The notes beneath the pieces were generated by a model, which was given only the letters and a program-made list of their open reading frames with translations, ran no database searches and was not told where the DNA came from. From assembly GCA_910578455.1 (NCBI GenBank), contig CAJTQA010000007.1, positions 1 through 64,000 of the forward strand: DNA of 64,000 bases, written 5' to 3'. This DNA is from an uncultured Dorea sp. (GTDB lineage: Bacteria; Bacillota; Clostridia; Lachnospirales; Lachnospiraceae). A program made the position numbers and the translations under genes. Shown here one piece after another: positions 9,495-18,417 of the stretch (the first letter of the stretch is position 1; every line of letters starts with the position of its first letter).

Positions 9495-10119
9495 CAGTGT
9501 CGGCAATTAAATTTTCTTTGATGAATATCTGTGTCAGGATGCGGCCGTTTATATATGCGATGCCCGAAAATCCCAGGAAGATAACAAGAGGCAGCATCGA
9601 GAGGAAAGAGCCGGGCCGCAGGATGAGAAACAGCGGGATGGCTCCGTTCATAAGCGCCAGGATAAGCGTCAGGAAAAGATGCCTGGCGACCAGTATAAAA
9701 CAGCTGCGGAGAATAAAACGCGTCTTTGCCCGGAACCTGGCGGCAAAAGCAAAAAGGCAGCAGGACAGCAGATACAGGTAGGCAAGGAAGACGGCGACCA
9801 CAACCGTAAGGGGAAACGCCGCGTAATCCGGAAACTGCCTTATAATGAAAAGCTCAAGCGACAAAAGCCCGGATAATGCACAGGTTCCAACCCACAATAA
9901 GGTACTTTGCCTGAAGTGCGCTTTGAAACTTGAAAAAAAGGTGCGGACAAGGTGCCCGTCTTTGCTGTCAGGCATGAGGAAAATGCAGGTATACAAAGCG
10001 GTGCAGGCGGCGCCGATGGTGACAAGCGGCAGGCAGCAGATAATGTACAGGATATTTAAAAGGCTCAGCGCGCCTGCCTTATTTGCAATCTGTAATAATT
10101 TTGACGTGAATGAGTTCAT
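9466..10119 (-). CDS. YesL-like DUF624 membrane protein
   Basis: A 217-residue protein with about five hydrophobic helices and the DUF624 N-terminal pattern (a LLNILYIICCLPLVTIGAACTAL-like segment around residues 20-42). YesL relatives usually sit beside sugar ABC importers or AraC-type regulators and have no proven biochemical role. Its start overlaps the stop of the preceding dpaL gene (ATGA), so the two are translationally coupled. No transporter accompanies it here, which is unusual. Confidence 0.85.
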   Translation of the reverse strand: MNSFTSKLLQIANKAGALSLLNILYIICCLPLVTIGAACTALYTCIFLMPDSKDGHLVRTFFSSFKAHFRQSTLLWVGTCALSGLLSLELFIIRQFPDYAAFPLTVVVAVFLAYLYLLSCCLFAFAARFRAKTRFILRSCFILVARHLFLTLILALMNGAIPLFLILRPGSFLSMLPLVIFLGFSGIAYINGRILTQIFIKENLIADTENEASSGSL

Positions 10120-11339
10120 CTTCCTTCTCTTCGGTATGCTCCTTTCCAGGTAATCTCCCGGTAGCGCTCCGGATCCGTATCCCCCTCCGTGGAAATCAGG
10201 AGCACCTGGGAATTGCCGTCAAGCTTTAAAGCCTGCTTTAATCCGCAGTATTCCGGATCGGTCATGATGGCATAGAGGAGCCCCATGGTGACGGATCCGG
10301 ATTCCCCAGAGACAATCTGCCCGTCACCGCGCAAGGGAGAGCCGTAGATGCGGCATCCGTCGGCGCTTACCCAGTCGGGGCAGGACACAAATGCATCCGC
10401 ATGGTTTCTAAGGATATCCCAGGAGACGGTATTTGCCTCGCCGCAGGCAAGCCCCGCCATGATGGTAGGCATGTCTCCGGTCACAGGGATACGGGAACCG
10501 TCCGCCTGCAAGGCAGAACGGTAAAGGCAGTTGGCGGAATCGGCCTCGGCGACAACCATGACCGGAGGATTTTCCCGGAAACGGTTGGAAAAATATCCGA
10601 TTACGGCGCCTGCGAGAGAACCTACCCCGGCCTGCACAAAGATATGTGTCGGGCGGCATCCGTCAGTTTCAAGCTGCAGGTCAGCTTCCATGGCGAGAGT
10701 GCCATATCCCTGCATGATCCATGTTGGAATCTCTTCATATCCCTCCCATGCGGTATCCTGCACCATGATGCCGTTCTCGGCCTCGGCGGCTTCCTTTGCC
10801 GCCATACGCACGCAGTCGTCATAGTTTAAATCTTCAATGGTGACTTCTGCATTTTCTCTTCTGATGTGCTGGAGGCGGGCCTGAGTCGTTCCCTTCGGCA
10901 TCCTCACGACACATTTCTGCCCGAGCATGTTGGCTGCCCATGCTACGCCGCGCCCATGGTTCCCGTCGGTGGCAGTAAAGAAGGCGGCCTGCCCGAACTC
11001 CTTTCTTAAAGCGTCGGAAGTAAGCACGTCATAAGGAACTTCGCTGATGTCTTTTCCGAGCTGCCGGGCAATATGCCTGCCAATAGCATAAGAGCCTCCC
11101 AGCACCTTAAACGCATTCAGCCCGAAACGGAAAGACTCGTCTTTTATATAGAGACGTTTCAGCCCAAGAAACGATGCCAGGTTCGAAAGAGGGGTCAGAG
11201 GTGTTACGCTGTATTGGGGGAAACTTTTGTGAAAGTTATTTGCTTTGGCCATCTCTGCGGCAGACATATTTTCAATCTGCCGGTCACTGCTTTTTGAGAT
11301 CGTGTTCCGCGTCCATTTGATTTTTTCAGTATTGTTCAT
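10116..11339 (-). CDS. dpaL: 2,3-diaminopropionate ammonia-lyase
   Basis: A 407-residue PLP enzyme of fold type II. Its N-terminal part has IKDESFRFGLNAFKVLGG with the cofactor lysine at Lys78 (E. coli YgeX Lys77), and TATDGNHGRGVAW follows as the phosphate-side motif. The family converts D- or L-2,3-diaminopropionate (and D-serine weakly) to pyruvate and ammonia. The ATG follows AAGGAG at 10 bases. It lies in an operon between an AraC regulator and a DUF624 protein, not in the usual ygeW-ygeX-ssnA purine/amino-acid cluster, so its physiological substrate here is open. Confidence 0.92.
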   Translation of the reverse strand: MNNTEKIKWTRNTISKSSDRQIENMSAAEMAKANNFHKSFPQYSVTPLTPLSNLASFLGLKRLYIKDESFRFGLNAFKVLGGSYAIGRHIARQLGKDISEVPYDVLTSDALRKEFGQAAFFTATDGNHGRGVAWAANMLGQKCVVRMPKGTTQARLQHIRRENAEVTIEDLNYDDCVRMAAKEAAEAENGIMVQDTAWEGYEEIPTWIMQGYGTLAMEADLQLETDGCRPTHIFVQAGVGSLAGAVIGYFSNRFRENPPVMVVAEADSANCLYRSALQADGSRIPVTGDMPTIMAGLACGEANTVSWDILRNHADAFVSCPDWVSADGCRIYGSPLRGDGQIVSGESGSVTMGLLYAIMTDPEYCGLKQALKLDGNSQVLLISTEGDTDPERYREITWKGAYRREGR

Positions 11340-11371
11340 GGTCAGGTTTCTCCTTCTTGCTTTCTTCCGTT

Positions 11372-12289
11372 TCAGGCAAAGTCTTCCTCGTTGTCTGAAA
11401 ATTGCTTTTCGGTATAGTACACGCTTTTTGCCTGGTATGCCCGATAGTTTTTCGGGCTCATCTCAAACTTTTTCTTAAATGCCTTTGAGAAGGAAAGCTG
11501 ATCCTCATAGCCTACGGACTTTGAGATTTCTTTTATCGAGTCGGTAGTGCCCGCGATGAGGCTGGCGGCTTTGTGCATACGGAAATCAATTAAAAACTTT
11601 TGGATGGACATGCCCAGCTCCTTCTGGAAAGCATGGTTTAAATAGGCACGGCTGATGCCGATATGTTCGGCGATGTCTGAAACGTTGATGCCGTCTTTAT
11701 AGTAATATTTGATATGTTCGATAGCAAGCTCAACATAGACGTTAGAATTGTAATTGTGGGTATCGGGCGAATTTTTGTGTCTGCGTTTTTCATAGCTGTT
11801 GATCAGTCTGGAAAAAAGCATTAGCATCCACGCCTCGCGCCGGAGGTCGTCCGCAAAGGTGAGAGATTTGCAGTCAAGTATGCTGTTGATGCAGTCCATA
11901 ATGGCTTCCGGCTGCAGCGGCGACGGAAGGATTAATTTTTTGGGAGAGAAGCCGCACTGCCTCAGAATGGCGTCTGCCCGTATGCCGTTAAACCCGATCC
12001 AGGCATAGTGCCAGGGATCCACGGCGTCAGAACCGTAGGTTACAGGCTTGCCGGGATAGATTATAAACATCTGTCCTTCAGAGACGGGATAGGTAGTGCC
12101 ATTGACTGAATAGAATCCTTTTCCTGAAAAAACGAAGTGAATCACATATTCCTCCTTTGTTTCAGAACAGACATGAAGGGGTTTGCAATGCTCTCGGCCG
12201 GCGTGGATAAGACTGATATCCAGAGATGTTTCTCTTAAATGTTCAAGACAACGGAAAGTAATACTATCTGTATATTTCACATTACGCAT
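11372..12289 (-). CDS. AraC-family transcriptional regulator
   Basis: About 305 residues: an N-terminal cupin sensor domain (VIHFVFSGKGFYSVNG, then YPVSEGQMFIIYPGKP) and a C-terminal double helix-turn-helix (VSDIAEHIGISRAYLNHAFQKEL, then KEISKSVGYEDQLSFSKAFKKKF) ending in the SPKNYR signature. I chose the ATG at 12289 because AAAGGAG lies 9 bases upstream. The frame extends to 12316 but includes that ribosome site. It is divergent from the GH36 gene, the arrangement of RafR/MsmR-type activators of alpha-galactoside use, and heads an operon with dpaL and the YesL-like gene. Confidence 0.93.
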   Translation of the reverse strand: MRNVKYTDSITFRCLEHLRETSLDISLIHAGREHCKPLHVCSETKEEYVIHFVFSGKGFYSVNGTTYPVSEGQMFIIYPGKPVTYGSDAVDPWHYAWIGFNGIRADAILRQCGFSPKKLILPSPLQPEAIMDCINSILDCKSLTFADDLRREAWMLMLFSRLINSYEKRRHKNSPDTHNYNSNVYVELAIEHIKYYYKDGINVSDIAEHIGISRAYLNHAFQKELGMSIQKFLIDFRMHKAASLIAGTTDSIKEISKSVGYEDQLSFSKAFKKKFEMSPKNYRAYQAKSVYYTEKQFSDNEEDFA

Positions 12290-12496
12290 AGTCGATTTCT
12301 CCTTTTGCTTTTTCAAAATAAAAAGAATATAAACAAGGCATGACTCGCTATATTCCTATATCCTGATTCCCATATAATGCAAAACCACAATTTTGCTGAT
12401 GTCCGTGTATATTGTAACATAAAATATTCTATTTTTCCATATCGAAAATGACATAAATAGATTTAATTATTCCATTTATAAAAAAATGCGGAAAAG

Positions 12497-12519
12497 TATA
12501 ATATAAAATAGTTTATAAT
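12497..12519 (+). promoter_or_regulatory. Probable promoter region of the alpha-galactosidase gene
   Basis: Two TATAAT hexamers (12497-12502 and 12514-12519) lie in the very AT-rich 265-base divergent region (12290-12554). No good -35 element is found at 17 bp, which fits an AraC-activated promoter. Apart from this the region shows only A/T-rich tracts. Confidence 0.5.
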
Positions 12520-12554
12520 AGATGATTATAAGTGTTTTCTGGGGGAATAAAGCC

Positions 12555-14750
12555 ATGAAAAGCATTAACTATAATGAAAAAACCAAGGTTTTTACTTTGC
12601 GTACAAAAAACAGCATGTACCAGATGCAGGTTGTGGAGTATGAGACTCTGGTGCATCTGTATTACGGAGCGGATATTGGGGATACGGAAGCTTCCCACCG
12701 CATTGTCTGCCTGGATCGGGGATTTTCGGGAAATCCTTATGAGGCAGGCGCAGACAGGACATTTTCTCTTGATGTCCTTCCGCAGGAGTATTCCGGATAT
12801 GGAAACGGGGATTACAGGATCAACGGCATAGAAGTAGGGCATGAGGACGGGAGCGATGCGGTTCATCTGCGCTATGAATCTTACCGCACGTCAAAAGGCA
12901 AATATTCGCTTGAGGGCCTGCCGTGCATGTTTGGAACAGAGGATGAGGCAGAGACCCTGGACATTACGCTGTATGACAGGATCACGGATCTTAAGGTCCA
13001 TCTGCTTTACGGGGTATTCTATGACCTGGATGTGATCACCAGGGCAGTGAGGCTTGAAAATAAAGGCGAAGATACGGTGACAATCCAGCGCGCCATGTCC
13101 ATGGAGATGGATTACACAAATAAGCATATGGATCTGATACATTTTTACGGGCGGCATACGATGGAGCGCCTTACAGAGCGTCTTCCGCTTCATCATGGCG
13201 TACAGTCGGTAGAGAGCAAACGCGGCATGTCCAGCCATCAGCATAATCCGTTTGTGATACTGTGCGACAAGATGACATCGGAAAAACATGGAGATTGTTT
13301 TGGGTTTGCACTGGCTTACAGCGGCAATTACCGCTGTGAGATAGAGGTGGATCAGATGGAGCAGACAAGGCTCGTCATGGGAATCCACCCGTATCATTTT
13401 TCGTTCCGCCTGAATACGGGGGATGTCTTTGAGACCCCGGAGGTCATTATGGCCTATTCAGACTGCGGGCTCGGAAAGCTATCCCGCATTTACCATGACG
13501 CTTACCGGTCGAACCTGATACGCAGCAAGTATGTGACCTCTCCGAGGCCGATCCTTGTCAATAACTGGGAGGCGACATATTTTGACTTTGATGAAGAAAA
13601 ATTGTTCAACATCGCGAAAGCAGCCAAGGACATAGGGCTTGATATGTTTGTCCTCGACGACGGCTGGTTCGGGAAACGCAATACAGATGACTCCGGCCTT
13701 GGAGACTGGGTTGTCAATGAAGAAAAGATCAAGGGTGGGCTTCCGAAACTCGTTAAAAAGATAAATGCGATTGGGATGAAGTTCGGTATCTGGATAGAGC
13801 CTGAGATGGTTTCGGAAGACAGCGGCCTGTACAGGGAGCATCCGGACTGGGTTCTTAAGATTCCGCAGAGAAGCCTGATGAGGAGCCGCCATCAGCTGAA
13901 TCTGGATATTACGAGAAAAGAAGTGCGCGACCATGTGATGAAACAGATATTCAGGGTGCTTGACAGCTGCAAGGTGGATTACGTTAAATGGGATATGAAC
14001 CGCAGCGTTGGAAACGTGTATTCCGCGGCACTTCCAAGCGAGCGCCAGGGAGAGGTCTATCACCGTTACGTGCTTGGCGTGTATGAGATGATGGAGCAGC
14101 TCGTCAGCAGATACCCGGATCTTTTATTTGAGAACTGCTGCGGAGGCGGAGGGAGATTTGATGCGGGGATGCTGTACTATTCGCCTCAGATCTGGTGCAG
14201 CGACAATACGGATGCGATAGACCGTCTGAAAATTCAGTACGGCACATCATTCGGATATCCCATCAGCACCATGGGGGCGCATGTGAGCGTATGCCCTAAT
14301 CACCAGACCGGACGCACGACGCCTTTTGAGACAAGGGCTGTGGTCGCAAGTGCAGGAACATTTGGCTATGAGCTTGATCTGGAGCATCTGTCTTCAGAAG
14401 AGAAGGAGATGGCGCGCAAACAGATTTCTGAATATAAAGAGATGGAGCATCTGGTGCAGACCGGAGATTACTACCGTCTCTCTGACCCATATCGGAACCA
14501 TGACTACGTTGTATGGCAATTTGTATCTAAGGATAAGAAAGAGACTGTTGTGAATGGGGTTCAGCTCCGCAATGAGGCGAATCCGCATATACACTTAATC
14601 TATCTGGAGGGACTTGAGCCGGAGGCGCATTATGAAGACGAAAAGACAGGGTATGTCTACACCGGTGCCGCGTTAATGAAAGCGGGAATACCGCTGCCGG
14701 TCGGTGTCGGGGACTATCAGCCGATTCAGTTTAAGTTCCGTATGAGTTAG
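12555..14750 (+). CDS. GH36 alpha-galactosidase
   Basis: A 731-residue cytoplasmic enzyme with an N-terminal beta-supersandwich, a central (beta/alpha)8 barrel and a C-terminal sheet. The nucleophile motif YVKWDMNRS gives Asp480 and the acid/base motif WCSDNTD gives Asp550, nearly the positions I recall for Geobacillus AgaA (478/548). LFVLDDGWFGKRNTDD and the Cys-rich FENCCGGGGRFD are also typical. It releases galactose from melibiose, raffinose or stachyose. The start at 12555 follows GGGGGAA, and the ATG at 12522 would lie at the predicted transcription start. It is a single gene with a strong terminator behind it. Confidence 0.95.
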   Translation: MKSINYNEKTKVFTLRTKNSMYQMQVVEYETLVHLYYGADIGDTEASHRIVCLDRGFSGNPYEAGADRTFSLDVLPQEYSGYGNGDYRINGIEVGHEDGSDAVHLRYESYRTSKGKYSLEGLPCMFGTEDEAETLDITLYDRITDLKVHLLYGVFYDLDVITRAVRLENKGEDTVTIQRAMSMEMDYTNKHMDLIHFYGRHTMERLTERLPLHHGVQSVESKRGMSSHQHNPFVILCDKMTSEKHGDCFGFALAYSGNYRCEIEVDQMEQTRLVMGIHPYHFSFRLNTGDVFETPEVIMAYSDCGLGKLSRIYHDAYRSNLIRSKYVTSPRPILVNNWEATYFDFDEEKLFNIAKAAKDIGLDMFVLDDGWFGKRNTDDSGLGDWVVNEEKIKGGLPKLVKKINAIGMKFGIWIEPEMVSEDSGLYREHPDWVLKIPQRSLMRSRHQLNLDITRKEVRDHVMKQIFRVLDSCKVDYVKWDMNRSVGNVYSAALPSERQGEVYHRYVLGVYEMMEQLVSRYPDLLFENCCGGGGRFDAGMLYYSPQIWCSDNTDAIDRLKIQYGTSFGYPISTMGAHVSVCPNHQTGRTTPFETRAVVASAGTFGYELDLEHLSSEEKEMARKQISEYKEMEHLVQTGDYYRLSDPYRNHDYVVWQFVSKDKKETVVNGVQLRNEANPHIHLIYLEGLEPEAHYEDEKTGYVYTGAALMKAGIPLPVGVGDYQPIQFKFRMS

Positions 14751-14782
14751 CCGATATCATTATATTGTAGTGCATATCTAAA

Positions 14783-14820
14783 GAGGACAGCCGGGGAATG
14801 TACCCCGGCTGTCCTCTGTT
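14783..14820 (+). terminator. Intrinsic terminator after the GH36 gene
   Basis: Arms GAGGACAGCCGGGG and CCCCGGCTGTCCTC (perfect 14 bp) around a short AATGTA loop, followed by TGTTTA. It isolates the alpha-galactosidase unit. Confidence 0.9.
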
Positions 14821-14834
14821 TACATTCAGACTGG

Positions 14835-14863
14835 TTGACGTGCATTTTTTCTTTTGCTAGAAT
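14835..14863 (+). promoter_or_regulatory. Sigma-A promoter of the HTH/dgt operon
   Basis: TTGACG (14835-14840), 17-bp spacer, TAGAAT (14858-14863). It lies just after the GH36 terminator and 63 bases before the ATG at 14926. Confidence 0.8.
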
Positions 14864-14925
14864 AAAGAAGTCAGAAAGTATTATTTTTCAGAATTGACAG
14901 CTATAAAAAAGTAAGGAGGTAGGAT

Positions 14926-15930
14926 ATGCCGGATTTAACATTTGGAGAACAGGTGAAGATCATCCTTGGCAGGAAGGGAATGACGATAAAAGAGCTTGCC
15001 GAAGTGATGGAAGAACGCACAGGGAAGAAGATGTCCCGGCAGAACCTGACGCAGAGGCTGGGAAGAGATAACTTTCAGGAACAGGATATGCGGCTGATAG
15101 CATCTATTTTGGGATGCCCCTTTAAACTGAGCATTCTTGAAGAAGATACTTTAGAAAAACAAGAGGAAAGAACAGAAGATGAAAGAGAATATGATAAGAA
15201 CGATAAAACAGATAAGATAGAGGAGACAGGCAAGGAAGAAGGGAAAGAAGAAACGGAAGATACCGGCGAAGAGAAGGCTCCGGAAACCGGAAGGGAGATT
15301 ACGGTGGGAGAATTTCTTGAGATAAAGGAGACTTCCGGCGAATTCGAGCAGGAAAACCTCCTGAAAGAGCTGCTTGCGGAGATGGATACCATAGAGAGGG
15401 AAGGTCAGGAGAGAGAGCGGGAGCGAATGGTAAGGGCGCAGGAGCGGGAGCAGGCTGAGGAGCACCAAAATGCGGAAAAGAAAGGCGGCTGGATGTCTCA
15501 TTTTTTCCGGAGGCGGGATGAAGAAAGAATTTCTGAGGCTGAGGGCGCGGAAGTTGCGGCCGTGACAGATGAGACGCCGGGTGTAGGCCCAGAACCGCAG
15601 GAGCAGGCTGAGGAGACCGGGGATGCCGGGGCGGTTCCGGAACCGGAGGAGGCACAGGTTCCGGGAGAAACAGAAACTCCGGAAGAAACGAAAATTGCGG
15701 AAGAAGAGGAAGAGGCGGAATCCGCGGATGGCGAGATCAATCCTTATACCGGAAGGGAATATGTGACGAACAGCGTCCGCATGCATCCGAGGCGGATCGG
15801 ATATGTTCAGGTATACAGCCGAAAAGACCATAAATGGACAGATATGACAGAATGGGCGTTCCTTGGGGAGCAGGAGCGCAAGAAGGTTCTGCTGGGAAAA
15901 GCGTATGAGCCGCCTGTCTATCTGGATTAA
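14926..15930 (+). CDS. HTH protein with long acidic linker and conserved C-terminal segment (function unknown)
   Basis: A 334-residue protein with three parts. Residues about 1-68 resemble a Cro/XRE-type helix-turn-helix (FGEQVKIILGRKGMTIKELAE, then SRQNLTQRLGR). Residues about 70-265 are a low-complexity Glu/Lys/Thr/Pro-rich linker, probably disordered. Residues about 275-334 form a compact conserved-looking tail (INPYTGREYVTNSVRMHPRR, then WTDMTEWAFLGEQERKKVLLG). The ATG follows AAGGAGGTAGGAT. It is the first gene of an operon, its stop overlapping the ribosome site of dgt nine bases later, so a link to nucleotide or DNA metabolism is possible but unproven. I do not recognise a named family for the tail. 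Confidence 0.85.
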   Translation: MPDLTFGEQVKIILGRKGMTIKELAEVMEERTGKKMSRQNLTQRLGRDNFQEQDMRLIASILGCPFKLSILEEDTLEKQEERTEDEREYDKNDKTDKIEETGKEEGKEETEDTGEEKAPETGREITVGEFLEIKETSGEFEQENLLKELLAEMDTIEREGQERERERMVRAQEREQAEEHQNAEKKGGWMSHFFRRRDEERISEAEGAEVAAVTDETPGVGPEPQEQAEETGDAGAVPEPEEAQVPGETETPEETKIAEEEEEAESADGEINPYTGREYVTNSVRMHPRRIGYVQVYSRKDHKWTDMTEWAFLGEQERKKVLLGKAYEPPVYLD

Positions 15931-15938
15931 GGAGTAGT

Positions 15939-17360
15939 ATGGAGTGGAAACAGTTATTGTCAACAAAAAGAACCCGGGGGAGCGTAAATAAGCGGGCAAA
16001 GGGCGGAGACTTGCGGAGCGAGTTTGAGAGAGATTACCAGAGGATTATCGGAAGCGCGTCTTTTCGGAGGCTTCAGGATAAAACGCAGGTGTTTCCTCTG
16101 GATAAGAGCGATTTTATCCGCACAAGGCTCACCCACTCGCTGGAAGTGTCTTCTTTTGCAAAGTCGCTTGGGCAGAACATTGCAGAAAATTTACTTACGT
16201 ACCGCAGAGACCCGGGATTCACGCCCCGGATGAAAGAGGACATCTGCAATATCCTTCAGTGCGCGGGGCTGATTCATGATATCGGGAATCCTCCCTTCGG
16301 GCATTTTGGCGAGGTGGAGATCAGGGAATGGTTTGAGAGGAAGCTGCCCGTGCTTAAGTTTCGGGGCAAGCCGGTGGCGGATGTGCTGACGGAGCAGATG
16401 AAACAGGACCTGTACCGGTTTGAGGGAAACGCGCAGGCGCTGCGCCTTGTGACCAAGCTCCATTATCTTGTGAATGATAACGGGATGAACCTGACGTATG
16501 CCCTGCTTGGCACGATTATCAAATATCCGGTAAATTCCTTGCAGGCGGACAGCCGTTCCGGCGACATCAAAGATAAAAAGGTAGGGTATTACTATGCGGA
16601 CACGGAAATTTTTGAGGACATCCAGAGAGAGACGGGAACTAACGGGAAGAGGCATCCTCTGACCTTTATCCTGGAGGCGGCAGACGACATCGCCTATAAA
16701 ACGGCGGACATAGAGGACGCGTTTGTCAAGGGGTTCATCAGTTACCACGGGCTGCTGGAAGAACTGAAGGAACTGCAGATATTGTACCGCCAAGAAGGGC
16801 CGGGGGCATTTTACCCGGCGGATAAATTGGAAGAACTGTATCTCTACGGGAAGGAACGGCATATGGACCATCCGGAGGAATTTGCTATCAAGAATTGGAT
16901 CATCCGGGTGCAGGGTTTTCTGGTAAACTGTGCTACTTACGGCTTTACATCGAACTATTCGGCGATCATGTGCGGGGAATACAGGCATGACCTGTTTTAC
17001 CGCACATATGCGGACAAGCTGATGGAGCTGCTGGGAGATTATGCCTTTCGGAAAGTATTTACATCTGACGCGATTTACCGAATGGAAGTGTCAGAATCAG
17101 CAATGCTTGACTATCTGATGGAAAAGTTTGTCTCGGCAGCTATTAAATATGACGACAGTACAAAGAAGCTTGGAACGATAGAATCGCGTATGATATGGTT
17201 CATCTCGGACAATTATAAAAGCGCATACCACCGCCAGGCGAAGGGAAAGACGGAAGAGGAGAGGCTGTACCTGAGGCTCCTTCTTGTGACGGATTATATC
17301 TGCGGCATGACGGACAGCTACGCAAAGAGGCTGTACCAGGAGCTTAACGCTATGGTTTAA
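15939..17360 (+). CDS. dgt: Deoxyguanosinetriphosphate triphosphohydrolase (dGTPase), HD superfamily
   Basis: A 473-residue protein with HD-domain metal ligands in the order LTHSLEV (His), GLIHDIGNPPFGH (His-Asp), and the later ADDIAYKTADIEDAF Asp. The N-terminal FERDYQRIIGSASFRRLQDKTQVFP segment is diagnostic of the dGTPase family. It cleaves dGTP (and often other dNTPs) to the nucleoside and tripolyphosphate, affecting dNTP pools and phage resistance. AAGGAG overlaps the preceding stop, so it is coupled to the HTH/acidic protein. Confidence 0.95.
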   Translation: MEWKQLLSTKRTRGSVNKRAKGGDLRSEFERDYQRIIGSASFRRLQDKTQVFPLDKSDFIRTRLTHSLEVSSFAKSLGQNIAENLLTYRRDPGFTPRMKEDICNILQCAGLIHDIGNPPFGHFGEVEIREWFERKLPVLKFRGKPVADVLTEQMKQDLYRFEGNAQALRLVTKLHYLVNDNGMNLTYALLGTIIKYPVNSLQADSRSGDIKDKKVGYYYADTEIFEDIQRETGTNGKRHPLTFILEAADDIAYKTADIEDAFVKGFISYHGLLEELKELQILYRQEGPGAFYPADKLEELYLYGKERHMDHPEEFAIKNWIIRVQGFLVNCATYGFTSNYSAIMCGEYRHDLFYRTYADKLMELLGDYAFRKVFTSDAIYRMEVSESAMLDYLMEKFVSAAIKYDDSTKKLGTIESRMIWFISDNYKSAYHRQAKGKTEEERLYLRLLLVTDYICGMTDSYAKRLYQELNAMV

Positions 17361-17440
17361 AGAAAAAGTGAAAATTCTGGAATGAACGGCATACTGGATG
17401 AATAGACTATGATGAACAGTTTCAGAATGGATGTGGAGAA

Positions 17441-18400
17441 TTGAGACGATTTATCCGCTATTTGTACGAGTATGAGCAGGGAAAACGCATGCGTAATGTC
17501 GGTTTCGTGAAAGTAGAGCAGGGGGAAGACGAATGTTGCCTCAATATACACGGAAAAGGTCTTCGGATGAGCGGAGGCAGCAGCCTGCAGATATACCTTA
17601 TTTATGAGGAGAACGGAGGCTGCGTGGGGGTATGGCAGAGAGAGGCGGACAATGTGAACCCTGCGCTGAATGAGACGCTGCACTGTACGAGAGGGGATGC
17701 GGGGGACGAAGAAAATTTTGAGAAGATAAACGGAGTGGTTCTTGAACATGCCGACGGCAGGCGGTATGCGGCTGTCTGGGATGAAACTCCTATGGACATA
17801 TCCGGCATGAAAAGATGGATGCCCTCGGATTCCGGCAAAGGAGGTGCGGCCAGGCAAAGCAGCCTGCCGGATGAGGCATTGGATGAGAGAGAAGAGATGC
17901 CGGAAGTGCGGCAAGAGGAGGAAAATCCGCTGATCAGGGGCGAAGACCTCGGAGCTTTAAGGGAAGAGGGCAGTATTTCAGAGGCGGAGGACGCGCCGGA
18001 GACAGAGGAGAAGGCCCCGGAGCCGGAAGAGGCTGCGCCTGAGGCGGCGGAGGCATGGCGTCCCCAGAAAGCTGTTAAACCCTGGAGGATAAGGAAGATA
18101 CAGAGGTCGGAACTGTCAAAGCTGGCGCGCTGCGAGTGGCGCCTGGCGAATAATAACTTCCTGCTGCACGGATATTATAATTATCACCACCTTGTGCTCC
18201 TGGAAAGCGGCGAGAGGCTCATGCTGGGAGTGCCGGGGATTTACCATGAGAAAGAGGCGGCAGCCGCAGGGGCATTCGGATTTGCTGAATTCATTGCGAG
18301 GGAGAGCCTTGAGATAAAATTAAGCCCAGAGGAATGTAACGAGGAGCATCGGTTTGGCTATTGGTGCAGGCCTGTAAAACATTCGTTTAACTGGGAATAG
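17441..18400 (+). CDS. Conserved protein of unknown function with N- and C-terminal domains and acidic linker (DUF6128-like)
   Basis: A 319-residue protein. Residues 1-125 form an N-terminal domain (RRFIRYLYEYEQGKRMRNVG), residues about 130-205 a Glu/Ala/Pro-rich linker, and residues about 208-319 a C-terminal domain rich in aromatic residues (CEWRLANNNFLLHGYYNYHH, LMLGVPGIYHEKEAAAA, FGYWCRPVK). I recall this pattern in Lachnospiraceae under a DUF6128-type name but cannot confirm it. The start is TTG at 17441 preceded by TGGAGA. The next ATG (17489) would remove the conserved RRFIRYLY segment, so TTG is preferred. No membrane segment is seen. It precedes tadA by 17 bases. Confidence 0.82.
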   Translation: MRRFIRYLYEYEQGKRMRNVGFVKVEQGEDECCLNIHGKGLRMSGGSSLQIYLIYEENGGCVGVWQREADNVNPALNETLHCTRGDAGDEENFEKINGVVLEHADGRRYAAVWDETPMDISGMKRWMPSDSGKGGAARQSSLPDEALDEREEMPEVRQEEENPLIRGEDLGALREEGSISEAEDAPETEEKAPEPEEAAPEAAEAWRPQKAVKPWRIRKIQRSELSKLARCEWRLANNNFLLHGYYNYHHLVLLESGERLMLGVPGIYHEKEAAAAGAFGFAEFIARESLEIKLSPEECNEEHRFGYWCRPVKHSFNWE

Positions 18401-18417
18401 GAGATGGGAGTAAAGAG

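Noticed and set aside
15151..15999. 282-residue minus-strand frame rich in Phe, Leu and Arg
   Set aside because: It is the reverse complement of the Glu/Lys-rich linker of the HTH protein, which naturally lacks stops on that strand.
16191..16988. 265-residue minus-strand frame opposite dgt
   Set aside because: Antisense shadow of a well-supported dGTPase gene.
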